This document shows, piece by piece, positions 33,964 through 46,404 of a stretch of DNA of 64,000 nt. The stretch is from NCBI GenBank assembly GCA_005222975.1, contig NJBI01000011.1, positions 17,810-81,809 of the forward strand, written 5' to 3'. The DNA is from Promethearchaeota archaeon Loki_b31. GTDB taxonomy: Archaea; Asgardarchaeota; Lokiarchaeia; Sigyniarchaeales; SOKP01. Below the pieces are notes generated by a model. It was given only the letters and a program-made list of their open reading frames with translations. It did no database searches and was not told where the DNA came from. Position numbers and translations under genes: made by a program. The stretch's first letter is position 1. Each line of letters begins with the position of its first letter.

Positions 33964-34396
33964 AATTTTAAAAGGTCGAAGCTTAAGTAATGGTATTGTT
34001 GAAGGAGAAGCAATAGTTACTAAACAACCTTTTAGTATTTCTGCAGCTTTTACATTTGCACTTATTCAAAAAAGTAAAAAATGTAAAGTCGCAGATAGAA
34101 CACATGAACTTTATAAAAAGGATGTGAAAGATAAAATTTTAATTTTTCCTTATCCAATAGGAACAACAACATTAGGTTTTGTCTTGCTTGAAACAATTGT
34201 CCGTAAAATGGGACCTAAAGCCATAGTATGTGAAAAAGGGGAACCTTTAATGAGTTCTGGTGCTGTAGCTGCTGAGATTTTTTTTGATTTAAAATTTCCT
34301 ATTATTGATCAAATAGACTTCTCGGAATTAGAAAAAATAGAAAACAATACTATTGTAAAAGTTAATGGAGATGAAGGGTATATTGAGATTCTTTAA
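33956..34396 (+). CDS. Phosphomevalonate dehydratase small subunit (swivelling domain)
   Basis: A 146-residue protein if TTG 33956 is used. That start lies 7 bases after GGAGGGG (33942-33948) and gives 'LTKILKGRSLSNGIVEGEAIV', the family N-terminus; an earlier TTG-like start at 33920 would add an unrelated stretch. 'FPYPIGTTTLGFVLLE' and 'GEPLMSSGAVAAEIFFD' match the aconitase X swivel domain. It overlaps the large subunit by eight bases, consistent with coupled translation of the two halves of one enzyme. Confidence 0.85.
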   Translation: MTKILKGRSLSNGIVEGEAIVTKQPFSISAAFTFALIQKSKKCKVADRTHELYKKDVKDKILIFPYPIGTTTLGFVLLETIVRKMGPKAIVCEKGEPLMSSGAVAAEIFFDLKFPIIDQIDFSELEKIENNTIVKVNGDEGYIEIL

Positions 34397-34410
34397 TTTC
34401 TTTTTTAAAA

Positions 34411-34746
34411 TTATAAATGTTCAATTGATTCAATATCCCAGAGAAATTCTTTTAGATCAATTTTGTAGTTATCTCTAATCACAACACCTTCTTTTTCTAA
34501 CAAATGTTTTTGGTACTCTCGAGCATCAAAAGATTTCATGGATATTTTTCCTAGTGAATTTATGACTCGATGCCATGGTAAGTTGTATTTTTTTGTTGAT
34601 GAGTGTAATAGCCAGGAAACTTGTCTTGCAGCTTGCGGGTTACTTGCTAATTTAGCGATTCTTCCATAAGTTAGGACCTTCCCGCTAGGTATATTCTTAA
34701 TTATTTTGATAACATCTCGAGTGAAATCGCTTGTAATACAAATCAC
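34411..34746 (-). CDS. Alkyltransferase-like (ATL) DNA-damage recognition protein
   Basis: A 111-residue homologue of the O6-alkylguanine-DNA alkyltransferase C-terminal domain: 'IPSGKVLTYGRIAKLA' (helix-turn-helix entry) and 'LPWHRVINSLG'. The alkyl-accepting Cys of the PCHRV motif is Trp here. This marks ATL proteins, which bind O6-alkylguanine and pass the lesion to nucleotide excision repair rather than repairing it. A true MGMT with PCHRV is encoded separately at 59656-60252. Confidence 0.88.
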   Translation of the reverse strand: MICITSDFTRDVIKIIKNIPSGKVLTYGRIAKLASNPQAARQVSWLLHSSTKKYNLPWHRVINSLGKISMKSFDAREYQKHLLEKEGVVIRDNYKIDLKEFLWDIESIEHL

Positions 34747-34921
34747 CTTTATTTAGAAGAAACTTTTATAACGATAATCGCCATTTTTCTCAATCTTAGA
34801 CATATTACAAAATTAATTAATTTAAGAATAATTATTAATTCTTGATTAAATATCATTCTATAAATTAGATTTACATCGTAAACAATAATTTATAACTAAA
34901 AAACCTTCATAGTGATTCTGA

Positions 34922-38113
<3,192 letters not shown>

Positions 38114-38124
38114 AGAGTATTTCT

Positions 38125-39261
38125 TTAATTTGTAAATTTTTTTATTTCTTTTAGTTTTCCTCCATCACGAGCAGATCGAGAAGCTTGAATCCCTGACATG
38201 CAGAAATTGGCCCCGACTTTAGCGTGTATTGAAGACTTTGTTCCTTTATTTATTGCTTGTAACCAATCCTCCATAATACGAACGGAAGAACCGTAATATA
38301 AACCTTCAACTGGAGGTATTATTGTTGATAACTCGTTATTATCAACAATTTTTGATTTTCCTTTTCGATGACGACTCTTACTAATTTTATGTCCGTCAGT
38401 TAGAAATAAACGCCCTGGTTTCCCTATTTGATAACATTCATATGTACCTAAACGACCTATAACCTGAATAATAAGGCGGGAAGGTTCTCTGGCAAAAATA
38501 TAGGCGTTAGCGCATTTTGCAATTGCTCCCGTTTCTGTTTTAAATAACCCTACTTGAAACGCTTTAGCGGGATGGCAGATTGGATTTGCTTGATAACCTC
38601 CAATATCATTTGCGTAGCTTATAACTTCAATGAATGGCATAGGTTTTTTAATTCCACCTAACGCAACTTGAGCAGGACCAATCGTGTGTGCATACATTAA
38701 AGGATCAAATAATTGATACCAAGAATCTATGCGTGGCGCGTCAACATCGCCAAAATTCCCTTCTCTCCACCTATAAGTTACATCGTGCAAATATTCAGAT
38801 TCCGAATAAACAATTGGACCAATCTTGCCAGAAGATGCAAGATGTCCCGCAAATAAAACTTCTGAGTAAAAACAGTAATTTTCTCCAAGTTGATAAACTT
38901 TTCTTGAATTCTCTTCAGCATCTATTATTCTTTTAATGTCCTTTTTTTTAATTGCCATAGGTATTTCAGAAAATACATGTAGCCCTGCCTCTAGTGCAGC
39001 AACGGCTTGATCTGCGTGATATTGAGGGGGGCTACTAATGATAATAGCATCAAGATCAGTTGTATCCAATAAATCTTCAAAAGATTTAGCTACTTTTATA
39101 CCTTTAATTTTATTAAGCATCTGATTCGCATTAGGATCTGGATCGAACCCAACTATCCATCTTGTACGTCCTATTAATCTTGGATGATTTTTTAGCTCGG
39201 ATGTATGACTTAACGCATTGAGACCATAACCTACTAAGCCATATCGTAATGCTTCTACCAT
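38125..39261 (-). CDS. Gfo/Idh/MocA-family oxidoreductase
   Basis: A 378-residue NAD(P)-dependent enzyme. The N-terminal Rossmann fold is 'RYGLVGYGLNAL' (G-x-G-x-x-A type) followed by 'AIIISSPPQYHADQAVAALEAGLHVFSEIPMAI', in which the usual E-K-P is E-I-P. A GFO/IDH C-terminal domain follows. Such enzymes oxidise or reduce sugars and sugar derivatives including inositols. It is divergent from the GH4 gene with 77 bp between starts, so a shared control region for galactoside use is plausible. The substrate is unknown. Confidence 0.8.
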   Translation of the reverse strand: MVEALRYGLVGYGLNALSHTSELKNHPRLIGRTRWIVGFDPDPNANQMLNKIKGIKVAKSFEDLLDTTDLDAIIISSPPQYHADQAVAALEAGLHVFSEIPMAIKKKDIKRIIDAEENSRKVYQLGENYCFYSEVLFAGHLASSGKIGPIVYSESEYLHDVTYRWREGNFGDVDAPRIDSWYQLFDPLMYAHTIGPAQVALGGIKKPMPFIEVISYANDIGGYQANPICHPAKAFQVGLFKTETGAIAKCANAYIFAREPSRLIIQVIGRLGTYECYQIGKPGRLFLTDGHKISKSRHRKGKSKIVDNNELSTIIPPVEGLYYGSSVRIMEDWLQAINKGTKSSIHAKVGANFCMSGIQASRSARDGGKLKEIKKFTN

Positions 39262-39338
39262 ATTCTATTATATTATAAGGTAAGTGACATTTATCTAATT
39301 TGCGATATTTTCTTATCAAAATTAATGAAGGTAGAATC

Positions 39339-40664
39339 ATGGAAAAAAGAATTGTTTTAATAGGGGCGGGTAGTTCTTCGTTTGGTCCTGCTACTTTGAT
39401 GGATCTTAATCTTAGTTCTGTTTTATCAGGTTCAACTGTTGTTCTTCATGATATTAACGAAGAGAAGTTAGAAATGGTTTATCAAATTGTTGTAAAAGAC
39501 AATGAAAAGCTTGGTAATAAGTTCAATATTGAGCAAACAACAATTAGATCGAAGGCATTAAAAGATGCAGATTTTGTTATTTCTTCCATTGAAAAGGGAG
39601 ATCGGTTCGAATTGCGTTGGCAAGATAATACAATACCGAGAAAACATGGTTCTACGGAAATGATGGCTGAGAATGGGGGTTCTGGTGGGTTTTTCCATAG
39701 CGCACGACAAATCCCTGAAATTATTAGAATTGCGGAAGATGTTGTAAAAATTTGCCCTAATGCTTTCTTTATAAATTACTCAAACCCCATGTCCCGAATA
39801 TGTTTAGCAATTAAAAGAGCTGTTCCTAAACTAAAGTTTGTGGGACTTTGCCATCAAATAGAGTTATTAACAAATCACCATTTACCAAATATGTTAGATA
39901 GGTATATAAGTGAAATGCAATTAACTACTGGTGGTTTGAATCATTTTGCTTTTCTACTTGGATTAAAAGATTTAACCACTGGAAAGGATTTAATGCCAGA
40001 ATTTAACTCAAAATGCTTAGAATATTTCAAAGACAAAAGGGACAGGTTTCATTATGCTGATTTAACTTTCGAAGTATACAAAAGATTTGGCTATTTTCCT
40101 TATGTGGGTGACAATCATATATGCGAATATATACAAATTGGGTCTCATTATACAACAATCCAAGATATAAAGGACTGGATTACAAGAATGGAACAAGTAA
40201 ATAAAGGAAGTTATGCTAAACTTTCTAGATATTATAAAAGGCTTAAGAAAGGAACTTATCCAAGAAAGGGAATGTTTATGAGAGATCCATCTGGAGAACG
40301 GGCGATACCAATTATAGAAGCTTTAATTGAAGATAAAAATTCGTATGAAATTGCAGTTAATATACCAAACGACGGAATTATTGAAAATCTCCCTCAAGAT
40401 TTGGTGATTGAATGTTCTGCAATTATAAATAAAGAGGGCATACATGGAGTTAAACTAGGTGAAGTTCCAAAAAGTATTGCTGCGATACTCCGCATAGAAG
40501 CTTCAATTCAAGATTTATGCGTTGAAGCAATTTTAAAAGAATCTAAAGATCTTGCTATAGCGTGTATCGCCACAGATGTTAATTGCGGTAGTTTTAAAAT
40601 GGCAGAAGCAATATTTAACGAAATGACTGAGCTTCAAAAAGAATATTTACCTGATTTTAAATAA
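39339..40664 (+). CDS. NAD-dependent glycosidase, family 4 (alpha-galactosidase-like)
   Basis: The ATG at 39339 is used: it follows a GAAGG ribosome-binding site and directly precedes the NAD-binding strand 'RIVLIGAGSSSFGPATLMDL'. The 441-residue protein has 'VLHDINEEKL', 'FINYSNPMS', 'GLCHQIE' (metal Cys and His) and 'GGLNHFAFLL' (second metal His), all GH4 hallmarks. These enzymes cleave alpha or beta glycosides through NAD-assisted oxidation and need Mn. The catalytic-site Cys/His layout suggests an alpha-galactosidase or glucuronidase subtype. Confidence 0.88.
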   Translation: MEKRIVLIGAGSSSFGPATLMDLNLSSVLSGSTVVLHDINEEKLEMVYQIVVKDNEKLGNKFNIEQTTIRSKALKDADFVISSIEKGDRFELRWQDNTIPRKHGSTEMMAENGGSGGFFHSARQIPEIIRIAEDVVKICPNAFFINYSNPMSRICLAIKRAVPKLKFVGLCHQIELLTNHHLPNMLDRYISEMQLTTGGLNHFAFLLGLKDLTTGKDLMPEFNSKCLEYFKDKRDRFHYADLTFEVYKRFGYFPYVGDNHICEYIQIGSHYTTIQDIKDWITRMEQVNKGSYAKLSRYYKRLKKGTYPRKGMFMRDPSGERAIPIIEALIEDKNSYEIAVNIPNDGIIENLPQDLVIECSAIINKEGIHGVKLGEVPKSIAAILRIEASIQDLCVEAILKESKDLAIACIATDVNCGSFKMAEAIFNEMTELQKEYLPDFK

Positions 40665-40792
40665 TTATAGTGTTTTTAACACAATTTAGAAGGGTTAATT
40701 ATGGTTTTAAAAAATTAGGTAAAAATAATAACACTTGTCAAATGATCTTCTATAAACAATAGATCTTACCTTATAGGGTTTGAAAATTAAAC

Positions 40793-41686
40793 ATGAAAAA
40801 TCTTACACTTATAGAAGAATTAGGGTTTGAAGCTTCAGATAAAGTTGTTATTTTCCATATTGATGATATAGGTTTCTCTCATGCTTCAAATTTAGCTTCA
40901 TTTAAATGTTTAGACTTAGGAGTAGCGAGCTGTGGCTCTATTATTACCCCGGCACCTTGGTTTTTAGAAGCCGCATCAATTTGTAAAAAAAACCCTAAAT
41001 ATGATGTTGGCGTGCATTTAACTCTCACATGTGAGTACGAATTATATCGCTGGCGGGCATTGGGGAGCGTTGATACTAAAACGGGCTTATTGGATTCAGA
41101 AAGATCGCTCTGGCGCACGTCGGAGGAGGCAATTGCAAATGTAACTGTTCAAGCAGCAGAAACTGAAATGCGTTCACAGATTCAAATGGCTCTCGATAAT
41201 GGTATTGATGTTACCCACATAGATTCGCACATGGGCACTGTTTTGAATCCCAAATTCCTTCCGTCTTATTTAAAGCTAGCTCAAGAATTCAATATTGTTG
41301 CCTTTTTACCAAAATTAACTCGAGAAGAATTAATCACCTTGGGACTAGGAGAACATACCGTTGTTTACCTAAAAATGTTTGCAAATTTAGAAGAAAAAGG
41401 TACTCCTCTCATAAACCATGTTATTATTGATACATTGGGAGCGCATCCTAACAAAATAGAATACTATTGCAACAGGTTTGCAGAAATTAAACCAGGTCTA
41501 ACGCATTTCTTATTCCATCCCGCTAAAATGAGCCCTGAATTGAAAGCTATAACCCCGGATTCAGCAAGTTGGCGAGACCTAGATTTTGGAGCATTTACTA
41601 ATCCGCATATTAAAGAGTGTGTTGAGAGGCACGATTTAAAAATAATTGGATATAAAGAAATTCGTGATTATATTAGAAATCAATAA
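40793..41686 (+). CDS. ChbG/YdjC-family carbohydrate deacetylase
   Basis: A 297-residue protein beginning with the metal-binding D-D pair in 'FHIDDIGFSHASN' (about 24-36). 'VGVHLTLTCE' (metal His about 82) follows, then 'THIDSHMG' (His about 143). Family members remove acetyl groups from N-acetylated oligosaccharides such as chitobiose. In this neighbourhood (GH20, GH29, GH2) it would process N-acetylhexosamine-containing glycans. No signal peptide is visible. Confidence 0.82.
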   Translation: MKNLTLIEELGFEASDKVVIFHIDDIGFSHASNLASFKCLDLGVASCGSIITPAPWFLEAASICKKNPKYDVGVHLTLTCEYELYRWRALGSVDTKTGLLDSERSLWRTSEEAIANVTVQAAETEMRSQIQMALDNGIDVTHIDSHMGTVLNPKFLPSYLKLAQEFNIVAFLPKLTREELITLGLGEHTVVYLKMFANLEEKGTPLINHVIIDTLGAHPNKIEYYCNRFAEIKPGLTHFLFHPAKMSPELKAITPDSASWRDLDFGAFTNPHIKECVERHDLKIIGYKEIRDYIRNQ

Positions 41687-41807
41687 TCAGTACTTGACTA
41701 AATAATAATACACCTTCTTCCTATTAATTTAAATGAGATCAATTTAAGTTTTTACAAAATAAATAAAAAAAATGTTAGAAGAAATTATAGGATTTAAGTT
41801 TTGTTTG

Positions 41808-42959
41808 TTATTTCCTCTTTCTTCTTAGTAATATTACGACTGCAACGCCTATTACTGCTCCTCCAACAATAACCGAAGATATAATAATTAGTTCGAAAGG
41901 AATTGCTCCTCCAGGCTTTCCCGGGTTTGTCGGGTCGGAAACATCGATGACCACCAAACCCTCACCATTCGCCATGTAGGCGTAATCTCCAACCACATAA
42001 ACATCAAATGCAAATCCGTTCGTGTTTGCGTAGACAGGCGTTCCAGGGTTTGTCGGGTCGGAAATGTCGATAACCGCCAAGCCCCAACCACCATCTGCCA
42101 CATAGGCGTAATCTCCGCTCACGTAAACACCATGTGCTTTTCTGATCGTGTCTTCGTAGATGGGCGTTCCCGGGTTTGTTGGGTCGGAAATATCGATGAT
42201 CGCCAAGCCAGACTCATAATCCGCCACATAGGCGTAATCTCCAACCACATAAACGTCAAATGCATATCCGTCCGTATCTTCGTAGACGGGCATTCCCGGG
42301 TTTGTCAGGTCGGAAACATTGATGACCGCCAAGCCCAAATTACCAGCCGCCACATAAGCGTAATCTCCGCTCACGTAAACGCCACGTGCCTGTCCTGTCG
42401 TGTTTTCGTAGACGGGCGTTCCCGGGTTTGTAGGGTCGGAAACATTGATGATCGCCAAGCCCGACTCACGATCCGCCACGTAGGCGTAATCTCCGCTCAC
42501 GTAAATGCCAATTGCAATTTCGGGTGTGTCTTCGTAGATGGGCGTTCCCGGGTTTGTCGGGTCGAAAATGAAGATGACCGCCAAGCCCGAACTACCAGCC
42601 GCTACATAGGCGTAATCTCCGCTCACGTAAACGTTTTCTGCCCATCCGGTCGTGTTTTCGTAGATGGGCGTTCCCGGGTTTGTCGGGTCGGAAATGTCGA
42701 TGACCGCCAAGCCCGAATCACGATCCGCCACATAGGCGTAATCTCCGCTCACGTGAACGCCACATGCATATCCGGTCGTGTCTTCGTAATAAACAGAAGA
42801 TTCTTGGGGTGGTCGTGTATTAATAATCTTGTTAGAATTCTTTTCTTCAATGGGAATTTCGATATCTCCCTGTGCACTTATTAACATATTTGGAATTACG
42901 ATAAACATTGAAATGAGTAGAATAATCAGCAAGATTTTTTTCTTTTTTGATTTCTGCAT
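41808..42959 (-). CDS. Surface seven-bladed LVIVD-type beta-propeller protein
   Basis: A 383-residue protein with an N-terminal signal segment (KKKILLIILLISMFIVIPNM) and a C-terminal membrane anchor (IIISSVIVGGAVIGVAVVILL) with an RRKRK stop-transfer. Between them lie seven repeats of about 42 residues, each with an AYVA...GLAVIDISDPTNPGTP core, ending in a Gly/Pro-rich spacer. Seven blades predict one closed propeller on the cell surface. The repeats are close to identical at DNA level and much richer in G+C than the surroundings, indicating recent internal expansion. It could bind glycans or partner cells; this is inference. Confidence 0.85.
   Translation of the reverse strand: MQKSKKKKILLIILLISMFIVIPNMLISAQGDIEIPIEEKNSNKIINTRPPQESSVYYEDTTGYACGVHVSGDYAYVADRDSGLAVIDISDPTNPGTPIYENTTGWAENVYVSGDYAYVAAGSSGLAVIFIFDPTNPGTPIYEDTPEIAIGIYVSGDYAYVADRESGLAIINVSDPTNPGTPVYENTTGQARGVYVSGDYAYVAAGNLGLAVINVSDLTNPGMPVYEDTDGYAFDVYVVGDYAYVADYESGLAIIDISDPTNPGTPIYEDTIRKAHGVYVSGDYAYVADGGWGLAVIDISDPTNPGTPVYANTNGFAFDVYVVGDYAYMANGEGLVVIDVSDPTNPGKPGGAIPFELIIISSVIVGGAVIGVAVVILLRRKRK
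41918..42795. repeat. Tandem coding repeat, about 126-base unit, seven copies
   Basis: The motif TTCCCGGGTTTGTCGGGTCG recurs at about 41919, 42041, 42164, 42290, 42416, 42542 and 42668, a spacing of 122-126 bases. It encodes the seven propeller blades. Little drift between copies implies recent duplication or gene conversion. Confidence 0.85.
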
Positions 42960-42972
42960 TGATTTACACCGC

Positions 42973-42995
42973 TATCTTTAATTTTTTTAAAGATA
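42973..42995. promoter_or_regulatory. 9-bp inverted repeat upstream of the propeller gene
   Basis: TATCTTTAA-TTTTT-TTAAAGATA is a perfect 9-bp inverted repeat with a 5-base spacer, starting 14 bases before the ATG of the propeller gene (minus strand). It could be an operator or an RNA hairpin at the 5' end of the transcript. Confidence 0.4.
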
Positions 42996-43133
42996 TCGTT
43001 TTAATATTAAGATATTATTATTTATAAAGAATGTGGTTGGTAATTGAAAACGACAGATTTCCGTTGCCCCCGCTATAATGGAAAGAAAATTATATCAACT
43101 CTTTCGAACGTGCTGAATGTAGTTTAAAATTTA

Positions 43134-44549
43134 TCAAATCTCACTCCTAAATTTTTCAGGTTTACTACCCTCATAGGATTCTTTCTTTATTGCATGCAGT
43201 TTCACTAATTCAGATTGCAGTTTTTCTAAAGCTTCTCCGTGATAAGGAAATAGATATATAAAGATTAAACTAATTCCGTGCATAAGGATGGGCATTACAA
43301 ATAAAAGGACTTTTATTCCGAGGAGTGCAGTTGCGTCTTGAGTCATCGAACCAGTCACAAAACCAAACATAGTTAAAGTGGTTGTAGCAATTATTGGGCC
43401 TAAACTATCTGCTGGTTTAAACAAGAGAGAACTAGTTCCTTGAAAAATGCTTTCTCGTCGACTTCCATATTTGATTTCGTCTTCGTCAATTGCCATAGTT
43501 AAAAGTACAAAATCAAAGACTCCAAATCCAGATAAAATTGATACGAGAGAAACGCAAATCCATACTATTGTTGTCGATCCTATTGCGGAGACTATTATAA
43601 AACTAATTAAATTTGCTATAATCAAACCTGACTTAAGGATAAGAATAGTTTTTCGAATCCCCCATTTTTTTTCTAATTTCATATAAATTATATTTGAGAA
43701 AAAACCTATACCAAATGTAAGAAGCATAAATAATATGGGCGTTAGCGGTCCGGGACCTAAGATGAATATAAAGGCAAAAAGAAATGAAAATCCCATAGCC
43801 CTTGCACCAGTATTGAAGAAAATGTACCCCGTGCGCGTCAAAAACGCTTTAGATTTAATAACCATTTTCATGGCTTGGAAAAATGTATAATCTTCTTCAA
43901 CTCTTAATTCTGGTCTTTCCTTTAAAGTGCGAGTAACTATTATATATAATATAATCGAAATAATAGCAAGTATGCCATTGAACATTTGAAAAGTTTCTAA
44001 GCTCGCATCAAATATAGATTGTGCAAATACAACTGGAATTCCAGCAATAAATGTTGCAATGTTGGCATAAAAGGATAATTTATAGCGAACTTTGATGTTA
44101 TCAGACATTTCTGACATTAATGACATGTATAATCCAATTACTAGAGAAAGAAAGGTATCAAAAATACATATACTTAATACGAATTGAAAGAATATTATAA
44201 TTTGGTTGTCATAACTCCAAGGGAACCACATTATGAAGTAAAATATTGCCCATAATGGCCCGAACCATTTTATATAAATTAATCTTCGACTACCCCATTT
44301 ATCAATATTAGTTTTATCACTCATATGCCCCGTTAGTGGATCGTTTAGGGCATTAATCGTAGCATAAATTAGCATCCCAATGATAAATAATGAATCAATT
44401 AAACCTAAATAATTCCAAAAGAAATTAACATACATTAACATGAAAACTCCCGCAAGGAAAGTATTAGGAATATATCCAAGTGAATATATAAACACATCTT
44501 TTCTGGGCAATTTTCCAACAAAATTATTGTTTGTTTTTGATTTTTCCAA
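43134..44549 (-). CDS. GPH-family glycoside/sugar cation symporter
   Basis: A 471-residue protein with about twelve membrane segments. The family loop is 'ALNDPLTGHMSDKTNIDKWGSRRLIYIKWFGP', matching the MelB-type D-P-x-x-G-x-x-x-D-x-T-x-x-x-x-G-R-R-x pattern. 'VPGIPVVFAQ'-like and 'GPLTPILFMLLTF' segments follow. It would import oligosaccharides or glycosides coupled to Na+ or H+. Its place among GH2, GH4, GH20 and GH29 genes makes it the likely uptake route of the island. Confidence 0.85.
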   Translation of the reverse strand: MEKSKTNNNFVGKLPRKDVFIYSLGYIPNTFLAGVFMLMYVNFFWNYLGLIDSLFIIGMLIYATINALNDPLTGHMSDKTNIDKWGSRRLIYIKWFGPLWAIFYFIMWFPWSYDNQIIIFFQFVLSICIFDTFLSLVIGLYMSLMSEMSDNIKVRYKLSFYANIATFIAGIPVVFAQSIFDASLETFQMFNGILAIISIILYIIVTRTLKERPELRVEEDYTFFQAMKMVIKSKAFLTRTGYIFFNTGARAMGFSFLFAFIFILGPGPLTPILFMLLTFGIGFFSNIIYMKLEKKWGIRKTILILKSGLIIANLISFIIVSAIGSTTIVWICVSLVSILSGFGVFDFVLLTMAIDEDEIKYGSRRESIFQGTSSLLFKPADSLGPIIATTTLTMFGFVTGSMTQDATALLGIKVLLFVMPILMHGISLIFIYLFPYHGEALEKLQSELVKLHAIKKESYEGSKPEKFRSEI

Positions 44550-44683
44550 ATTACATCACTTATATAATTTTAACTTCAAATTTTTTTTACATAATATTTC
44601 AATTATTCGTTTTATATACATTCTTTTTTTTTGATGTGATTTTTATCAATATTATTCTAAAATCAAAACATCATGCGCTTTTC

Positions 44684-46306
44684 CTAATATAAAGATCTTC
44701 TTTTTGGTTCTTTTAACATGGTAAAAAATCCAAATATTTTTTTGATTAAGTGCGGTTCATATTCGTCTTTCTGGGCATAGCAAACTCCGAGCATATCTAA
44801 CCGTTTAAGAATAATTCCAAGGCATTTTTTAAAATTTTTGAAGTTTTTCTGTTCTATCAATGTCCAACCAGTTTCCGCAAATGCTATTAGGCGAGGAAAG
44901 GTTTGCCAATCTAATTCATTTACATTTCTAACCCATTCTGTCCACATAGGAGCTTCTATTCCTAAGATATTGCAATGATATTCCTTCATTAATCTTTTAG
45001 GAATAGGTTCGTATCGATATGCTTTACTTAGAGAAGTAAAAGAATAGGAATAATCAAGGTAAGTGTAGCCAAATTTCGACATTACAATATTTCCTCCTCT
45101 TTTTAGGTGTTTCGTAACTTCCTTTTTACCAAAAATCCAATATTGTCCAATAACATCTTCAGATATCTTATCACTTAGAATTTGATTCCATCCCATTACC
45201 CTACAATAGCGAGAGGTTAGAAATGTTATTATCCTATTTGTAAAATAAATTTGGAGCTCCTTTTCATCATTAAGGCTCTCTGATTTTATTCTCGTTTGAC
45301 ATTCAGGACATTCTTTCCATCTTTTTCTAGGAACTTCGTCGCCTCCAATATGAATTATATATGAGGGAAATAATTGAATTATCTCATCTAACACATTTTG
45401 CATAAATTCAAATACTGACTCTTTACCAACACATAAAACATCCTTTTTAATTCCAAATTTAATTGGTACTTCAAATGGACCTCCGGTGCAACTTAATTCA
45501 GGATAAGCTGCTAATACTGCTTTTGAATGGCCAGGCATGTCTATTTCTGGAACTACTTTAATAAAAAGTTTATCTGCATAAGCAACTATCTCTTGTACAT
45601 CTTTTTGAGTGTAAAATCCTTCGTGTGGGGTGTTATCTGTTTTTCTACTTATAAAACCTCCAATTTGGGTTTCTTTCCTTTTTGATCCAATTTCTGTTAG
45701 GAGGGGATATTTCTTAATTTCAATTCTCCAACCCTGATCATCTGTAAGATGCCAACGAAAAACATTCATCTTAAAGAGTGCCATCATATCTAGGATCCGT
45801 TTAACAACTTCTTTACTAAGGAAATGTCTACTTTCGTCAAGCATGTATCCTCGCCAAGAGAATCGAGGATAATCTTTAATTTCTACAGAAGGAACAGACC
45901 ATTCAATATGGCCCTTATTAGTAATGCTTTCTATTTCAGCTGGAAGTAATTGACGAAGAGTTTGAATGCCATAAAAAACACCAGCAGGACTGGGAGCAGA
46001 TAATATAATGCGTTCTTGATTAATGTTGAGAAAATACCCTTCTTCACCCAAATTATTAATTTCTTTATCGATTTTTAAAGAAACTGTGTTATATTTATTT
46101 AGTTCAGATTTAGAGTTCACTATTAACAAATCAAAGCCCGTTGCTGGTTTTAATAAACGCTTAAAAAATTTAGCAACATCATTTAATTTCGGATCGAATT
46201 CAATAATAGTTTTGTTTGTTATAATGAACTTTCCTTTTCCTAGAGCCATATTTACAGGTTTAGGTATGATACAAATTTTATTTCTTAACATTAATTTTTT
46301 TTCCAT
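44684..46306 (-). CDS. Beta-N-acetylhexosaminidase, glycoside hydrolase family 20
   Basis: A 540-residue enzyme. An N-terminal GH20b alpha/beta domain (about 1-140) is followed by the TIM barrel with 'RYMLDESRHF'-like 'GYMLDESRHFLS', 'HLTDDQGWRIEI' and the catalytic D323-E324 in 'HIGGDEVPRKRW'. Later 'EAPMWTEWVRN' supplies the substrate-binding Trp. It removes terminal GlcNAc or GalNAc from oligosaccharides by substrate-assisted catalysis. No signal peptide is present, so the substrate must be imported. It is divergent from GH29 with a 98-bp shared promoter region. Confidence 0.92.
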   Translation of the reverse strand: MEKKLMLRNKICIIPKPVNMALGKGKFIITNKTIIEFDPKLNDVAKFFKRLLKPATGFDLLIVNSKSELNKYNTVSLKIDKEINNLGEEGYFLNINQERIILSAPSPAGVFYGIQTLRQLLPAEIESITNKGHIEWSVPSVEIKDYPRFSWRGYMLDESRHFLSKEVVKRILDMMALFKMNVFRWHLTDDQGWRIEIKKYPLLTEIGSKRKETQIGGFISRKTDNTPHEGFYTQKDVQEIVAYADKLFIKVVPEIDMPGHSKAVLAAYPELSCTGGPFEVPIKFGIKKDVLCVGKESVFEFMQNVLDEIIQLFPSYIIHIGGDEVPRKRWKECPECQTRIKSESLNDEKELQIYFTNRIITFLTSRYCRVMGWNQILSDKISEDVIGQYWIFGKKEVTKHLKRGGNIVMSKFGYTYLDYSYSFTSLSKAYRYEPIPKRLMKEYHCNILGIEAPMWTEWVRNVNELDWQTFPRLIAFAETGWTLIEQKNFKNFKKCLGIILKRLDMLGVCYAQKDEYEPHLIKKIFGFFTMLKEPKRRSLY

Positions 46307-46404
46307 GGATATTAATTAGGCAAAACTGCTATTAAATGTTAAATAAAGTTTAAATTTTAATAAGAGTTATTCATTTTAATTTAATTCTAAAGAGATCGCT
46401 TTAA

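Noticed and set aside
41918..42795. CRISPR-like array (regular repeats)
   Set aside because: The repeats are coding, about 126 bases long and contiguous, without spacers.
42132..42884. 250-codon open frame opposite the propeller gene
   Set aside because: It is created by the repeated coding units on the other strand, has no family resemblance, and the minus-strand protein has a signal peptide, repeats and anchor that make sense.
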